Positions 31,216 through 39,498 are shown, numbered from the stretch's first letter. The stretch is 64,000 nt of DNA from Planctomycetota bacterium (GCA_026386955.1 JAPLMQ010000304.1:27934-91933); one strand, 5' to 3'. The notes: generated from the sequence alone by a model not told the origin. A program made the numbers and translations.

Positions 31216-34128
31216 CTACGGCAGGACGAGCGTTCCCCAGCGGTTGGTCGAGGCGATGAACATCCCGTGGGCCGGAGCCCAGCAGGACGTCTCGCCCGCG
31301 CTGGGGCGGTTGCGGGCGATCTCGAACCGGACCTCGCCTCCGGGCGCGACCGGGCCCGCGCCGTCGGCCTCCAGCGGGATCCCGATCTCCACTTGCCAGC
31401 CGGACGCGGTCTTGCTTGCCTTCGCCGTGATCTCCGCGCTCCAGCCCGGATCTTCGGGCTTCAGTCCGTCCGCCATCGCGTCGAAGACCGTGCCGGCCGA
31501 GTTCACGATGACATGCGCATAGCCGCGGCCGCCGGGGCGCATCCAGAAGATCTCGATGGAGTCCTGGGTCCAGAGGGTGCTGTCGTCGCGCTCGCCGTGG
31601 GGTGGCTTCATCGTCTCGGGCGCGGGCTCCTCACAGGCCACGCGCAGATGCAGGCGCTTGCCGTCCCAGAGCGCCCGGGCGGCCGAGCTGGATTTGGGGG
31701 GCTGGCTGGTGTTGTTGATGAGGAACGGGCTGAACGCCGCGCCGCGCTTCCAATCCTCATCAGTTTGCGGGGGCTGGTCGACGCGCGGCACCGTCGCGCG
31801 GGGCCCGGAAGCGGCGGGCATCGTCGCGGGGCCGAAAATCGCCGCCGCCGGCGCTTGCTTCAACGATGCGGTCAACAGGTCATTGCCCGCGCGGGCGGCC
31901 CGCCAGTAGTCGTCGGGCTTGAAGGCGGGGTTGCAGACATAGTCGCCCTTGGACTTGGGGTCGAAGGCCAGCGAACTCCAGATCCAGAACCCCGCGCTGG
32001 TGGTCGCGCCTTCGCGGATCAGAGCGGCGAGCTGGTCGGCCCGCACCGGTTGGGGCCAGAAGCCCGGCACATAGAGCGCGGGATAGCCGTCGGCGCGGAG
32101 CTGGGCGATTCGGCCGGGCGTACCGCTGAGGTTCCCGTGGTATTCGAGCTCGGAGAAGACCAAGGCCGGCATCGTGGGCGTGCCGAATCCGCGGGAGAGC
32201 CCGGGCAGTGATTCCGGGTCGAGCAGGTTGCCGAGCAGGAAGTCGGGCTTGATCTCGCGCACGCGGCGGACGATCCCATTGAGGATGCCCGTCACCACGA
32301 TCTCCTGCCGCTGCGCGTAGTCCGTGGTCAGCCCGTTGGCGCTGATCCACGCCGGGCGGTCGATCATCGAGACGCTGTGCCCCGAAGGGCCTTCGAGGTG
32401 CGCGTCGACGAACCGGTGCCAGCAGGAATCGCAGTAGCACGGGCCGGGGTAGCGCGTGGAGTCCGCGCTGTACATCTCCATGTCGACGACCATGCCCGTC
32501 AAGCCCGCGTGGGCCGCGATCGCGGCGCGGTCGCCGACGACGCGGTCCCAGTATTCATGCGACTGCGGGCAGGGCGTGCGCGTCCAATGCTGCTTTCCGC
32601 CCGGCTGATAAAGCCCGAAGCGGTTGTTGTAGTAGCGCTCGTCGCTCCCGAAGGCCCAGACGGCGATGACCTTCATCCCGTGGGTCTTCTGCAGCCCCGC
32701 CCAGGTCTCGCAGATGGCGGGCCAGCCCTTCTCCGAATGGGCCTGCGGACCGGAGGTGTGGACGAGGAGGCAATTGAAGCCGGCGGCCTTGGCGTGCTCG
32801 AAGAGGCCCGCGTCGCCGGATTGCGACGCATAGGCGAAGAGCGCGCGGATGCGATCGTGGACGATCCAGTCATACGCGGGCGCAAGCGCCCCGATGGGCA
32901 CGGGCGCGATCGCCGGGACGGGCTTGCTCACGCGCAGGGCCGGCGCGGTGGCCGTGGTCTTCATGTCCGTCGACTCCTTGCCCCAGACCTCGATCTCCCC
33001 GATGCGGATCGCCTCCGCGCTCTGGGCCACGCCCGTGAACTCGATGCGGACTGCGCCCGCGACCTTGCCGATCGGCGGCGAGGCGAGCGGGTAGTCGGCG
33101 GCCGGATGCTCGCCCGGCAGGACGGCGTTGCGCGTCTCGCCCACGGGCTCCCACGCGGCCTCGGGGCCGGCCCGCACCCAGGCCTGGAACGCGTTGAGGT
33201 AGGTGCGCGACTGGGCGTCGTGCCGGGCGCACCAAACCACGACGCGATCGACCTCCACGGGATGCTCGAGGTCGATCTCGACCTGGATGGTCTTGTGGGT
33301 ATACCAGCCGGCGAAGGAGGTGATGGCCGTGCGCGGATCGCCGTCGACCAGCGTGCGCCCGGAGGGATCGCTGTCGTGGGCCGCGGTGTCCTGCACGAAG
33401 GCGTGGGTCTTGTCGTCGTAGTGGGTCGACGTGGCCACGACGCGCGTCGCGGCAGGCGCGATGTTGACGACGCCTTCGTGCCTCTCGGGAGCGCGGAGCA
33501 AGGGGGTGAGATCGCGCGGCGGAACCACGATGAGGCCGGCCGGCGGAGCGCCGGAGATCGCCGCCCCGCTCGGCTGGCCCATGATCTCGACCTCGCTGAC
33601 CGCCAGCTCAGGCGTCGAGCCTGCGCAGACGAGGCGCACGAATTGGCCCGCCTTGGCGGGACCTGCCCAGATGAATCCGCCCTCCCCCGGCGCAAGCGGG
33701 ATCTCCGGCGCCTGCGCCAGCCCCGCCTCACTGTCGGCGACGCGGGCCGTCACGGCGTCGAGGACGCCCTTGCCCTCCGGCGGGGACCAGACGCCCAGCC
33801 GATCGATCTTCGCCGCCCTTCGCAAGTCAAACGTCAGCGTCGCCCGCTTCTTCATGCTCGACCAGAACCACGAGCGCACGGCAGCGCCATCACGCCGCCC
33901 GTCGATGAGCGTGTCGGCCGGCCCTTGCCAGGGCGGGGCGTCCATAAAGCCATCGCGCTTCGCGGGGGCGTTCGTGCCGGGGATCAATTGCCCGCGATAG
34001 ACGTAGCCCGAGAGGCCAACGGAATAGGCCGCTCCGCTCGCCAGGTTCTCAGCCCGCGCTGGCGACGCCGACAACAGCACGATCAAGGCGAGACAGGGAA
34101 GAAGGTATCGTGTCATGAAAGCCCTCAT
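31216..34128 (-). CDS. Large secreted multidomain protein with glycoside hydrolase-like barrel and CBM9-like C-terminus
   Basis: 970 residues from ATG 34128 (ATG 34116 is an equal alternative). A signal peptide (LLPCLALIVLLSASPARA/EN) is followed by two discoidin/F5-8-like sandwich domains: about 30-195 (LTFDLRRAAKIDRLGVW, VRLVCAG) and about 220-390 (KTIQVEIDLEHPVEVDRVVVW, IRIGEIEVWGK). Residues about 410-740 look like a TIM barrel (AKAAGFNCLLVHTSGPQ, GMKVIAVWAFGSDE, GMVVDMEMYSAD, GPCYCDSCWHRFVDAH), where VDMEMY could hold a catalytic acid. The last part (about 780-970) is similar to CBM9/DOMON beta-sandwiches (ALWDGKRLHLRVACEEP, WTQDSIEIFWMRPGGRGYAHVIVN, VRFEIARNRP). It probably binds and cleaves a glycan outside the cell, but the substrate is unknown. 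Monocistronic, divergent from the gene at 34251. Confidence 0.82.
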   Translation of the reverse strand: MRAFMTRYLLPCLALIVLLSASPARAENLASGAAYSVGLSGYVYRGQLIPGTNAPAKRDGFMDAPPWQGPADTLIDGRRDGAAVRSWFWSSMKKRATLTFDLRRAAKIDRLGVWSPPEGKGVLDAVTARVADSEAGLAQAPEIPLAPGEGGFIWAGPAKAGQFVRLVCAGSTPELAVSEVEIMGQPSGAAISGAPPAGLIVVPPRDLTPLLRAPERHEGVVNIAPAATRVVATSTHYDDKTHAFVQDTAAHDSDPSGRTLVDGDPRTAITSFAGWYTHKTIQVEIDLEHPVEVDRVVVWCARHDAQSRTYLNAFQAWVRAGPEAAWEPVGETRNAVLPGEHPAADYPLASPPIGKVAGAVRIEFTGVAQSAEAIRIGEIEVWGKESTDMKTTATAPALRVSKPVPAIAPVPIGALAPAYDWIVHDRIRALFAYASQSGDAGLFEHAKAAGFNCLLVHTSGPQAHSEKGWPAICETWAGLQKTHGMKVIAVWAFGSDERYYNNRFGLYQPGGKQHWTRTPCPQSHEYWDRVVGDRAAIAAHAGLTGMVVDMEMYSADSTRYPGPCYCDSCWHRFVDAHLEGPSGHSVSMIDRPAWISANGLTTDYAQRQEIVVTGILNGIVRRVREIKPDFLLGNLLDPESLPGLSRGFGTPTMPALVFSELEYHGNLSGTPGRIAQLRADGYPALYVPGFWPQPVRADQLAALIREGATTSAGFWIWSSLAFDPKSKGDYVCNPAFKPDDYWRAARAGNDLLTASLKQAPAAAIFGPATMPAASGPRATVPRVDQPPQTDEDWKRGAAFSPFLINNTSQPPKSSSAARALWDGKRLHLRVACEEPAPETMKPPHGERDDSTLWTQDSIEIFWMRPGGRGYAHVIVNSAGTVFDAMADGLKPEDPGWSAEITAKASKTASGWQVEIGIPLEADGAGPVAPGGEVRFEIARNRPSAGETSCWAPAHGMFIASTNRWGTLVLP

Positions 34129-34250
34129 GTTCCCCCACTCTAGCCACCGCTCGCCGCGGGCGAAGGCCCACTGTGCGAGTACGATAGCGCCTGACGCCCG
34201 GCCGTCTCGCCTTGCATCTTGACCCCATCTCTTTGCTTCCGGAGGTCCCC

Positions 34251-35270
34251 ATGGCCCAAGTCCCCCCGCCCGCCCCCGTCCTGCCTCCCGCGCCTTCCAC
34301 GCCCGACCGCCGGGCGGGCCTGCGGGTCTTCGGCGTGGTCTTCATCATCCTTGGCTGTCTCGCGGGCTGCCTGGTGACCTGCATGCCGCTGTCGATGTTC
34401 GCCGCCCGCGCGGCGCCCCAGCAACAGCCCGCCCCGCACATGACCTTGGCCATGCTCTTCGGGACCATGCTCTTCTACATGGTCATCGCCGCCGCCCTCA
34501 TCTGGACCGGCGTCGGCACGTTCAAGCTCCGCCGCTGGTCGCGCCCGATCGTCCTGACCATCGCCTGGTTCTGGATCGTCTTGGGCGTGGCCACGCTCGC
34601 GATGTTGCCGATGCAGGCCCGCATGATGTCCGCCACGATGGAGTCTCGCGCCAGCGGCGGGCCGCAATTGCCGCCGGGCTTCGTGACGGGCACCATCGTC
34701 GTGATGGCCGCGTTCGTGGCGGTCCTGGGCATCGCCCTGCCCGCGGGCTTCCTGGCTTTCTTCATGCGCAAGGATGTCAAGGCCGCGCTGGAGCAGTACG
34801 ACCCCCAGCCGCGCTGGACCGACCGTTGCCCCGCCCCGGTCCTGGGCTACGTCCTCTCGCTGCTCTGGGGCGTTATGGGCATGTTGATGGCGGCCATGAT
34901 GCCGGTGATGCCGGTCTTCGGATCCATGCTCCGCCAGCCCTTCGCTTTCCTGGTCTCGGCCGTGGTCAGCGCCGTCCTGCTCTACCTCGCCTACGAGGGC
35001 TACCGGCAAAGACCCATCTCGTGGTGGGGCACGATCGCGCTGACCGTCGTGGCGGCGGTCAATGGCGTGTTCGTCTTCGCCAACCCCGAGGCGCTCAAGC
35101 AGATCTACGTTGAGTTGGAGATGCCCCAGGAGCAGATCGACGCGCTGGAGAAGGCCGGGGCGCTCAGCGGCAACGCCTACCTGCCGATGGCGATCTTCTT
35201 CCTCGTCGCGATGGTTGGGTACATGATCTACATCCGGCCGTATTTCTTCGGGACGAAGAAAACGGTTTGA
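34251..35270 (+). CDS. Polytopic membrane protein
   Basis: 339 residues with start ATG 34251 after a strong GGAGG. A Pro-rich cytoplasmic N-terminus (residues 1-20) is followed by about seven or eight transmembrane helices: FGVVFIILGCLAGCLVTC, MLFYMVIAAALIWTGVG, IVLTIAWFWIVLGVATLAML, GTIVVMAAFVAVLGIALPAGF, VLGYVLSLLWGVMGMLMAA, FAFLVSAVVSAVLLYLAY, TIALTVVAAVNGVFVFA and MAIFFLVAMVGYMIYI. There is no known transporter signature. Cys pairs lie in the first helix. It is convergent with the zinc-ribbon gene. Not recognised as a family; the general organisation resembles uncharacterised planctomycete integral membrane proteins. Confidence 0.75.
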   Translation: MAQVPPPAPVLPPAPSTPDRRAGLRVFGVVFIILGCLAGCLVTCMPLSMFAARAAPQQQPAPHMTLAMLFGTMLFYMVIAAALIWTGVGTFKLRRWSRPIVLTIAWFWIVLGVATLAMLPMQARMMSATMESRASGGPQLPPGFVTGTIVVMAAFVAVLGIALPAGFLAFFMRKDVKAALEQYDPQPRWTDRCPAPVLGYVLSLLWGVMGMLMAAMMPVMPVFGSMLRQPFAFLVSAVVSAVLLYLAYEGYRQRPISWWGTIALTVVAAVNGVFVFANPEALKQIYVELEMPQEQIDALEKAGALSGNAYLPMAIFFLVAMVGYMIYIRPYFFGTKKTV

Positions 35271-35293
35271 GGAAGGCCGCGGCTTGGCCTGAT

Positions 35294-35309
35294 CGGACGA
35301 AGTCGTCCG
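35294..35309. terminator. Hairpin between convergent genes
   Basis: CGGACGA-AG-TCGTCCG, a perfect 7-bp inverted repeat in the 59 bp between stops at 35270 (+) and 35330 (-). No U tract, so a terminator role is tentative. Confidence 0.35.
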
Positions 35310-35329
35310 GACTTGGCCTCGCGCGATCC

Positions 35330-35581
35330 TCAATCACAACACGTCTGCAGCAGCCTCCGGCACCTGGGGCAGAACCACTTCTGCAGCTTCTCCACCCCCG
35401 CGACGTGGCAGACCGGGCAGCTCGGGCGCTCGGCTCCGCAGGCGGCGTCCGTGGGTTCGACGGCCTCGAGCGGGGCGGGGGCGGCGAGCTCCGGGGCGGG
35501 AAGCGGCGCTGCCGGCTTGGGCTTGCGCTCCGGTGCGGCGGACGGGGTGGTGGGCTTGGGATGCGGACGATGCGAGCTCAT
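35330..35581 (-). CDS. Small protein with C-terminal zinc ribbon
   Basis: 83 residues from ATG 35581, which overlaps the stop of the upstream gene by 4 nt (ATGA). The first two thirds are a Pro/Ala/Glu-rich low-complexity linker. The C-terminus holds CPVCHVAGVEKLQKWFCPRC, a double CxxC zinc ribbon or knuckle, and ends TCCD. Zinc ribbons of this type mediate protein or nucleic-acid contacts; the partner is probably the coupled membrane protein (35578-36240), inferred from the overlap. Likely cytoplasmic. Confidence 0.7.
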   Translation of the reverse strand: MSSHRPHPKPTTPSAAPERKPKPAAPLPAPELAAPAPLEAVEPTDAACGAERPSCPVCHVAGVEKLQKWFCPRCRRLLQTCCD

Positions 35582-36240
35582 GGAACATCCTTGCGCGGAT
35601 TCCGGGCAGTCCAGGGGCTCGGGCCCGGCAAAAGCAGGAGCAGCACGACGGCCGCGACCGCGAGGGCGACGACCACAGGCGAGGCCGAGCGCAGCAGCGC
35701 CGGGCGGGCCAGGGCCAGCGCAGCCCACAGCCCCAGCACTACATATCGGCCGGATGTGAGCCTTGATCGAACATGCTGCGCCGATGGATCGACCAGCGAC
35801 TCGAGCACCATGACCGCCGCGAGGGCGAGGGTCAGCGACGCAAGCATGCCGTTGAGCCGGGTGAGGTGGTCGGCCTGGGCCTGCTGGAACTCGGCCTGCA
35901 TCAGCGCCAGCTTCGGGCGCTCCTTCTGCTCGAACTCGGTCAGCGCCATCGGCGAGGCGCCGACCTGGGCCAGCGCCTGCCGGCCTTCCTCGGCCTCCTT
36001 CTCGACCAACGCCAGCGCCTGGCGCTGCCGGCTGCCTCCGACGAACCATCGCTCGTAGGTCTCGGGCGCGAGCCGGCCCAGGATGCCGGGGCAGAGGAGC
36101 AGGCCCAAGCAAAGCCCGGCGATGAGGATGTAGAGGTCGCGGTAATCGGGCCCGCCTGCCGCGGGGGAAGGCGGAGATGATTCCGGAGGATTCTCCTGCG
36201 GAGATTCCGGGGGCGGGCCGGGAGGCGTCGCTGGGGTCAT
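35578..36240 (-). CDS. Membrane protein with coiled-coil loop
   Basis: 220 residues from ATG 36240. The N-terminus is Pro/Glu/Ser-rich (residues 1-30). A first membrane helix (LYILIAGLCLGLLLCPGI) is followed by a long charged, probably coiled-coil segment (QALALVEKEAEEGRQALAQ, LMQAEFQQAQADHLTRLNG), then three more helices: MLASLTLALAAVMVLESLV, YVVLGLWAALALARPALL and SPVVVALAVAAVVLLLLLPG. The arrangement could place the coiled coil outside or inside the membrane. No family is recognised. It is coupled to the zinc-ribbon gene (4-nt overlap) and lies 51 nt downstream of the PilZ gene on the same strand. Confidence 0.7.
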   Translation of the reverse strand: MTPATPPGPPPESPQENPPESSPPSPAAGGPDYRDLYILIAGLCLGLLLCPGILGRLAPETYERWFVGGSRQRQALALVEKEAEEGRQALAQVGASPMALTEFEQKERPKLALMQAEFQQAQADHLTRLNGMLASLTLALAAVMVLESLVDPSAQHVRSRLTSGRYVVLGLWAALALARPALLRSASPVVVALAVAAVVLLLLLPGPSPWTARNPRKDVP

Positions 36241-36291
36241 GGCGGAGTTGTCGGGGATTTGGCGGGCGATGTCCAGCGTGGCGGCACCGGC

Positions 36292-36762
36292 CTACGCCTC
36301 GGCTTTGGCGGGGGCAGGTTCAACCTCCGCTTCGGCCGGGACGGCGAACGGGTCGGCCTTGAGCGGCTCGTTGAAGCGCATGCCGATCTCGTGGATGCGG
36401 GCCTTGAGGTGCCGACAGCGGACGACCGTCCCGCGGAGGACGATCATCTCGCGGTCGAGCATCACGAGGGTGACGATGACCTTGGAGCCCTTGTAGACGA
36501 ACCCGCCGTGGACGAAGCCCACGCCGGTGCGGCTGATGTCGCGCGGACGGACGATGAAGCGGGCCATCACCCCACCCGGGTGCTCGATCTCGAGCAGGAC
36601 ACCCGCGACGGCGGAGCAGGCTTGGCGGTCGCCCTTGCGGCGGTTGCCGTCCGGCGCCTGGGAGCGCGAGCGCTCGAGGTCCTCGAGGATCTCGGCAAAC
36701 TGGGTACGCGAGAGGCGCACGGAATCGACGTAGGTGTTCTTGCCGTGGGTCCAGTGGCTCAT
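36292..36762 (-). CDS. PilZ-domain protein
   Basis: 156 residues. The c-di-GMP binding elements are visible: RKGDR (RxxxR form) near residues 42-46, and DISRTGVGF ((D/N)xSxxG) near 74-82, followed by the beta-barrel sequence VIVTLVMLDREMIVLRGTVVRC. It is a cytoplasmic receptor that couples c-di-GMP levels to, for example, motility, surface attachment or secretion. The C-terminal tail is Ala/Glu/Pro-rich low complexity (VPAEAEVEPAPAKAEA). The start at 36762 lacks a clear ribosome binding site. It is first in a likely three-gene unit with the coiled-coil membrane protein and the zinc ribbon. Confidence 0.85.
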   Translation of the reverse strand: MSHWTHGKNTYVDSVRLSRTQFAEILEDLERSRSQAPDGNRRKGDRQACSAVAGVLLEIEHPGGVMARFIVRPRDISRTGVGFVHGGFVYKGSKVIVTLVMLDREMIVLRGTVVRCRHLKARIHEIGMRFNEPLKADPFAVPAEAEVEPAPAKAEA

Positions 36763-37127
36763 ATGTAAATCATTTCACTGATGACGCCCCGGCCCATGGA
36801 TGCATCGGCCAAGATCGGGTGCGACTTGACCCTATCGGGGGATCGCTGATGGCCAATAACAAGGCCGATGATTGGCCTGTCAGCCGGATCGCAGGAGGGA
36901 CTTGTAGGGTGGCGCTGAGCGGTACTCCGCGAAGCTCACCGGAGCGGGGTGGATGCGCGTGAAGCGCTTGAGCCAGCGGTGCGCCGGCGTGATTGCGGCC
37001 GGGGACGCATGGCTGGAACGGCGGTGTCGGGTTTGGTTGTGCGCAAACGGTGGGCTTCGCGGAGTACCGCTCAGCGCCACCCTACGCGGAAAGGACTTCA
37101 TGCATCGAGGCGCTTCACGCCGCGGCC
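36763..37127. other. Intergenic region, 365 bp, with a repeat element
   Basis: Half of it is the 182-bp inverted-terminus element (36904-37085). The PilZ-proximal part has a palindrome GGCCAAT ... ATTGGCC (about 36851-36877). No coding frame of quality is present. Confidence 0.5.
36904..37085. repeat. MITE/REPIN-like element with 38-bp inverted termini, copy 2
   Basis: GTAGGGTGGCGCTGAGCGGT begins the left terminus (36904-36941), and ACCGCTCAGCGCCACCCTAC ends the right terminus (37048-37085). The two 38-bp ends differ at only one position by eye. Total 182 bp with a GC-rich non-coding centre. Copy 1 is at 29099-29282. Confidence 0.75.
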
Positions 37128-37466
37128 TCAGCCGCACATGAGCGGCGTCACCGGCGCGCTCGACCAGATCCCGCGGCTCATCGCCTCGGTCTGCACACCT
37201 TGGAGCAGGCTGAGGGCCTGCTTCGTCTGGGTGTCGATGTCGGCCAAGAGCGATTCGTCGAGGACCGAGTCGCCGTTCTCGTCCACGAACGAGCGTTCGA
37301 GGATCCGGCGGTGGATCATCGGGGCGAGGTGGTCGACCGGCTGGTCGTGCCCTTCTTCCAGAAGGCCGATCAGTTCAGGCAGCAGCGCCGCCAAGTCGGC
37401 TCCGCCGTCGGCCTGCTTCTGCAGCAACTCGCGCGCAACATCTTCGAGAAACAGATTCGAGACCAT
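37128..37466 (-). CDS. Hypothetical small acidic protein
   Basis: 112 residues with start ATG 37466 after ACGGAGGTGACC, a good ribosome binding site. The sequence appears all helical and acidic (VSNLFLEDVARELLQKQADGG, LLPELIGLLEEGHDQPVDHL, SVLDESLLADIDTQTKQALSLL). DENGD near residue 62 resembles an EF-hand-like loop but is too short to call. No signal peptide or membrane segment. A perfect GATAAGTG palindrome lies 43 nt upstream of the start and may be its operator. No family recognised; real from its ribosome binding site and codon pattern. Confidence 0.7.
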   Translation of the reverse strand: MVSNLFLEDVARELLQKQADGGADLAALLPELIGLLEEGHDQPVDHLAPMIHRRILERSFVDENGDSVLDESLLADIDTQTKQALSLLQGVQTEAMSRGIWSSAPVTPLMCG

Positions 37467-37508
37467 CGGTCACCTCCGTGAGCGATCCCGGGGGATCGGA
37501 TTGATGCA

Positions 37509-37528
37509 GATAAGTGCGCTCACTTATC
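37509..37528. promoter_or_regulatory. Palindrome resembling an operator
   Basis: GATAAGTG-CGCT-CACTTATC, perfect 8-bp arms, 43 nt upstream of the start at 37466. A second palindrome, CGATCCC-GG-GGGATCG, lies at 37483-37498. Together they could bind a regulator of the gene at 37128-37466. Confidence 0.4.
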
Positions 37529-37709
37529 CCGGGGCCACGGCTAGGACCGATGCGGACGGGAGGAAAATCCAAGGCGCTCCATGTGAGCGCGTCACCTTGA
37601 AATGTATCGCGCGTTTGCGACGACACAAGGGAAAATCGTCACATTCCCTGGGATGCGATCAATAACGGAAGGGGATTGTCGATTGTGGGGTTCGCGCGGG
37701 CGAATTCGC

Positions 37710-38798
37710 TCACGGCACGAGGAACGAGTCGTCCGGGCCCGAGGGCGTCTCGGTGCCGGTGTAGCGGTCGACATGGTTGGCGAGCCAGATGTTATCGCCG
37801 TTGGAGAGCTCGGGCGAGGAGCTCCAGAAGGAGTCGCCCCCGGCACGGAGGATGTTCTGCCCTTGGCGGCGGTGGAGCACGCTGGCGGAGCGGCGCTGCT
37901 GGTCGGTGTTGTAGTTCAGCGGCGAGTTGGTGGTCATGAAGAGCGGGTTCTTGTCCGCGAGGAGGGCCATGTGCGGGGCGTGGTCGATCTGCATCGGGTC
38001 GCGGGCGTACTGGTTCTGGTAGCTGTAGGAGACGGCCCGGGCGGTCGGCCAATCGTTCATCTTCGGAGAGAGCCCGCGGACGGCCCGGTCGTTCTCGGGG
38101 CAGTTGAGCGCGTCGGGCTGGGCGTAGCCCCCGCGGACGAGGTTGAAGAGGTGGGCCGAGTTCGACTCCACCGGCCCGCTGGCGAGCGTGTTCTTCCCGA
38201 CGTTCCACCAGACGCTCCCGGGCTCGGCCTCGCGGCGGGGAAGCGTGTTGTTGTAGTCCGAGGCGTAGCTCGCCAAGGCCTCCCCGGCCTCGCCCAGGTT
38301 GTTCGCGCAGGCGATCCGCCGGGCATCGGCCCGCATGCGGTCGAGCATCGGCACCATCAGCGAAAGCCCGATCAGCACCACGGCGGCGACCGTGCCCAGT
38401 TCCGCCCAGCGGGCCCGCAACGGGAGCACGCCCGCCGGTTCGTCGAGCACGGCCTGCTCTTCGCGCTTGGCCCGCTCGGCGCGGGCAAGCGTGCGCTGCA
38501 CCAAGTCCAGCGGGGGCGTCATCGCGGGCGCCTGCCCGATCAGCCCGAGAAGCTCGGCCATCTTTTGTGTGCGGGCGGGATCGGCAGAGGCCGCAGTGTT
38601 CGATGCGTCCGTCGCCTGCGCCAGATCGGCCGGGGTCGCCCCCGCCTCGCGCCAACGGGCCGCGAGCAGCGCGTCGAGCGCGGCCGCGTCTTGGGGGCTG
38701 AGCGTGGGGGGGCTCGCCTTCGCGCGGGGAGAAGGCACAGGTTGCCCGGGATTTCCGGGATTTCCGGAGGTCGGATTGGGGTTTGGTGTGGGTTCCAT
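37710..38798 (-). CDS. Membrane protein with pseudopilin-like ectodomain, next to the ECF sigma factor
   Basis: 362 residues from ATG 38798 (AAGGTG upstream). The cytoplasmic N-terminal part starts with low complexity (NPTSGNPGNPGQPVPSP) and has helical, anti-sigma-like sequence (QDAAALDALLAARWREAG, KMAELLGLIGQAPAM, LVQRTLARAERAKREEQ). One membrane helix (LGTVAAVVLIGLSLMVPML) leads into an external domain that begins MRADARRIACANNLGEAGEALASYASDYNN, the same layout as the region after the helix of pseudopilins (C-x-N-x-L-...-L-x-x-Y-x-x-D), followed by CPENDRAV, SYSYQNQYARD and ALLADKNP, as in planctomycete DUF1559-like proteins. The prepilin peptidase site is absent. Lying 19 nt after the sigma gene, it may be its anti-sigma or sensor. 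Inference. Confidence 0.78.
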   Translation of the reverse strand: MEPTPNPNPTSGNPGNPGQPVPSPRAKASPPTLSPQDAAALDALLAARWREAGATPADLAQATDASNTAASADPARTQKMAELLGLIGQAPAMTPPLDLVQRTLARAERAKREEQAVLDEPAGVLPLRARWAELGTVAAVVLIGLSLMVPMLDRMRADARRIACANNLGEAGEALASYASDYNNTLPRREAEPGSVWWNVGKNTLASGPVESNSAHLFNLVRGGYAQPDALNCPENDRAVRGLSPKMNDWPTARAVSYSYQNQYARDPMQIDHAPHMALLADKNPLFMTTNSPLNYNTDQQRRSASVLHRRQGQNILRAGGDSFWSSSPELSNGDNIWLANHVDRYTGTETPSGPDDSFLVP

Positions 38799-38817
38799 GC
38801 CGTTCACCTTCTGCGTC

Positions 38818-39498
38818 TCACTCGTCGGCGTCTCCGCCCGATTTCCCTGCACTTCCCGGAAAGCCCTCGGAGCCGGGAAAACGCTCCTTCCAGAGCTGGG
38901 CGAAAGCCGCCACCGCCGCGTGCAGCCGACTCTTGACCGTGCCCAGCGGCACGCTCAGGACCTCGGCAATCTGCTTGTACGGAAACTGCTGAAAATATGC
39001 CAGGATAAGGACTTCCCGCAGGTGGTCCGGCATCTGGGCCATGACCTGCCGGACCAACTCCTCCGTCTCATGCCGTTCCAAATCTTCGCCGGGCATCTGC
39101 AGGTCGGCCTGCAGCAGGTCCATGAACTCCCGGCCATCCTCCCGGTCCGACCCGATGGGGGCCGAGAGGGCGGATGTCTGTCTCCGATTGTTTCTACGTA
39201 AGTGGTCCCGGGCTTTGTTCGCCGCAATTGTGAAAAGCCACGGTTTAAATCGCCTTTCCGGGTCGAACGACTCGGCGGAGAGGTAAACCTGCAGGAAACT
39301 CTCCTGGAACAGGTCCTCGGCCGCGGCCCGGTTGCCGGCGAAACGGAAGAGGAAATGGAAAAGCTCGAGGCGATACCGCTCCATCAGGGCGGCGAAGGCG
39401 TCCTGACGCCCGCCGCGGCAGAGGGCGAGCAACTGCTCGTCGGTGACGGTGGGGCCGCTGGCAGGGCCGTTTCCGGTGCCGGGAGGTGGGTTGGACAT
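38818..39498 (-). CDS. ECF-type RNA polymerase sigma factor
   Basis: 226 residues from ATG 39498; a TTG at 39558 would add 20 residues of low complexity. Region 2 is AFAALMERYRLELFHFLFRF ... AEDLFQESFLQVYLSAESFD ... FKPWLFTIAANKARDHLRR, with the core- and -10-binding segments. Region 4 is MPDHLREVLILAYFQQFPYKQIAEVLSVPLGTVKSRLHAAV, with the helix-turn-helix for -35 recognition. The C-terminus (FPGSEGFPGSAGKSG) is collagen-like. It directs transcription of an envelope-related regulon; the downstream membrane protein is probably its regulator. The two genes lie 19 nt apart and are clearly one operon. Confidence 0.93.
   Translation of the reverse strand: MSNPPPGTGNGPASGPTVTDEQLLALCRGGRQDAFAALMERYRLELFHFLFRFAGNRAAAEDLFQESFLQVYLSAESFDPERRFKPWLFTIAANKARDHLRRNNRRQTSALSAPIGSDREDGREFMDLLQADLQMPGEDLERHETEELVRQVMAQMPDHLREVLILAYFQQFPYKQIAEVLSVPLGTVKSRLHAAVAAFAQLWKERFPGSEGFPGSAGKSGGDADE

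Noticed and set aside
36904..37085. Insertion sequence
   Set aside because: It has inverted ends but no room for a transposase; kept as a MITE/REPIN-like repeat.
37710..38798. A true pseudopilin
   Set aside because: It lacks the G-F-T-L-I-E leader and has about 150 residues ahead of the membrane helix, so it cannot be processed as a prepilin.
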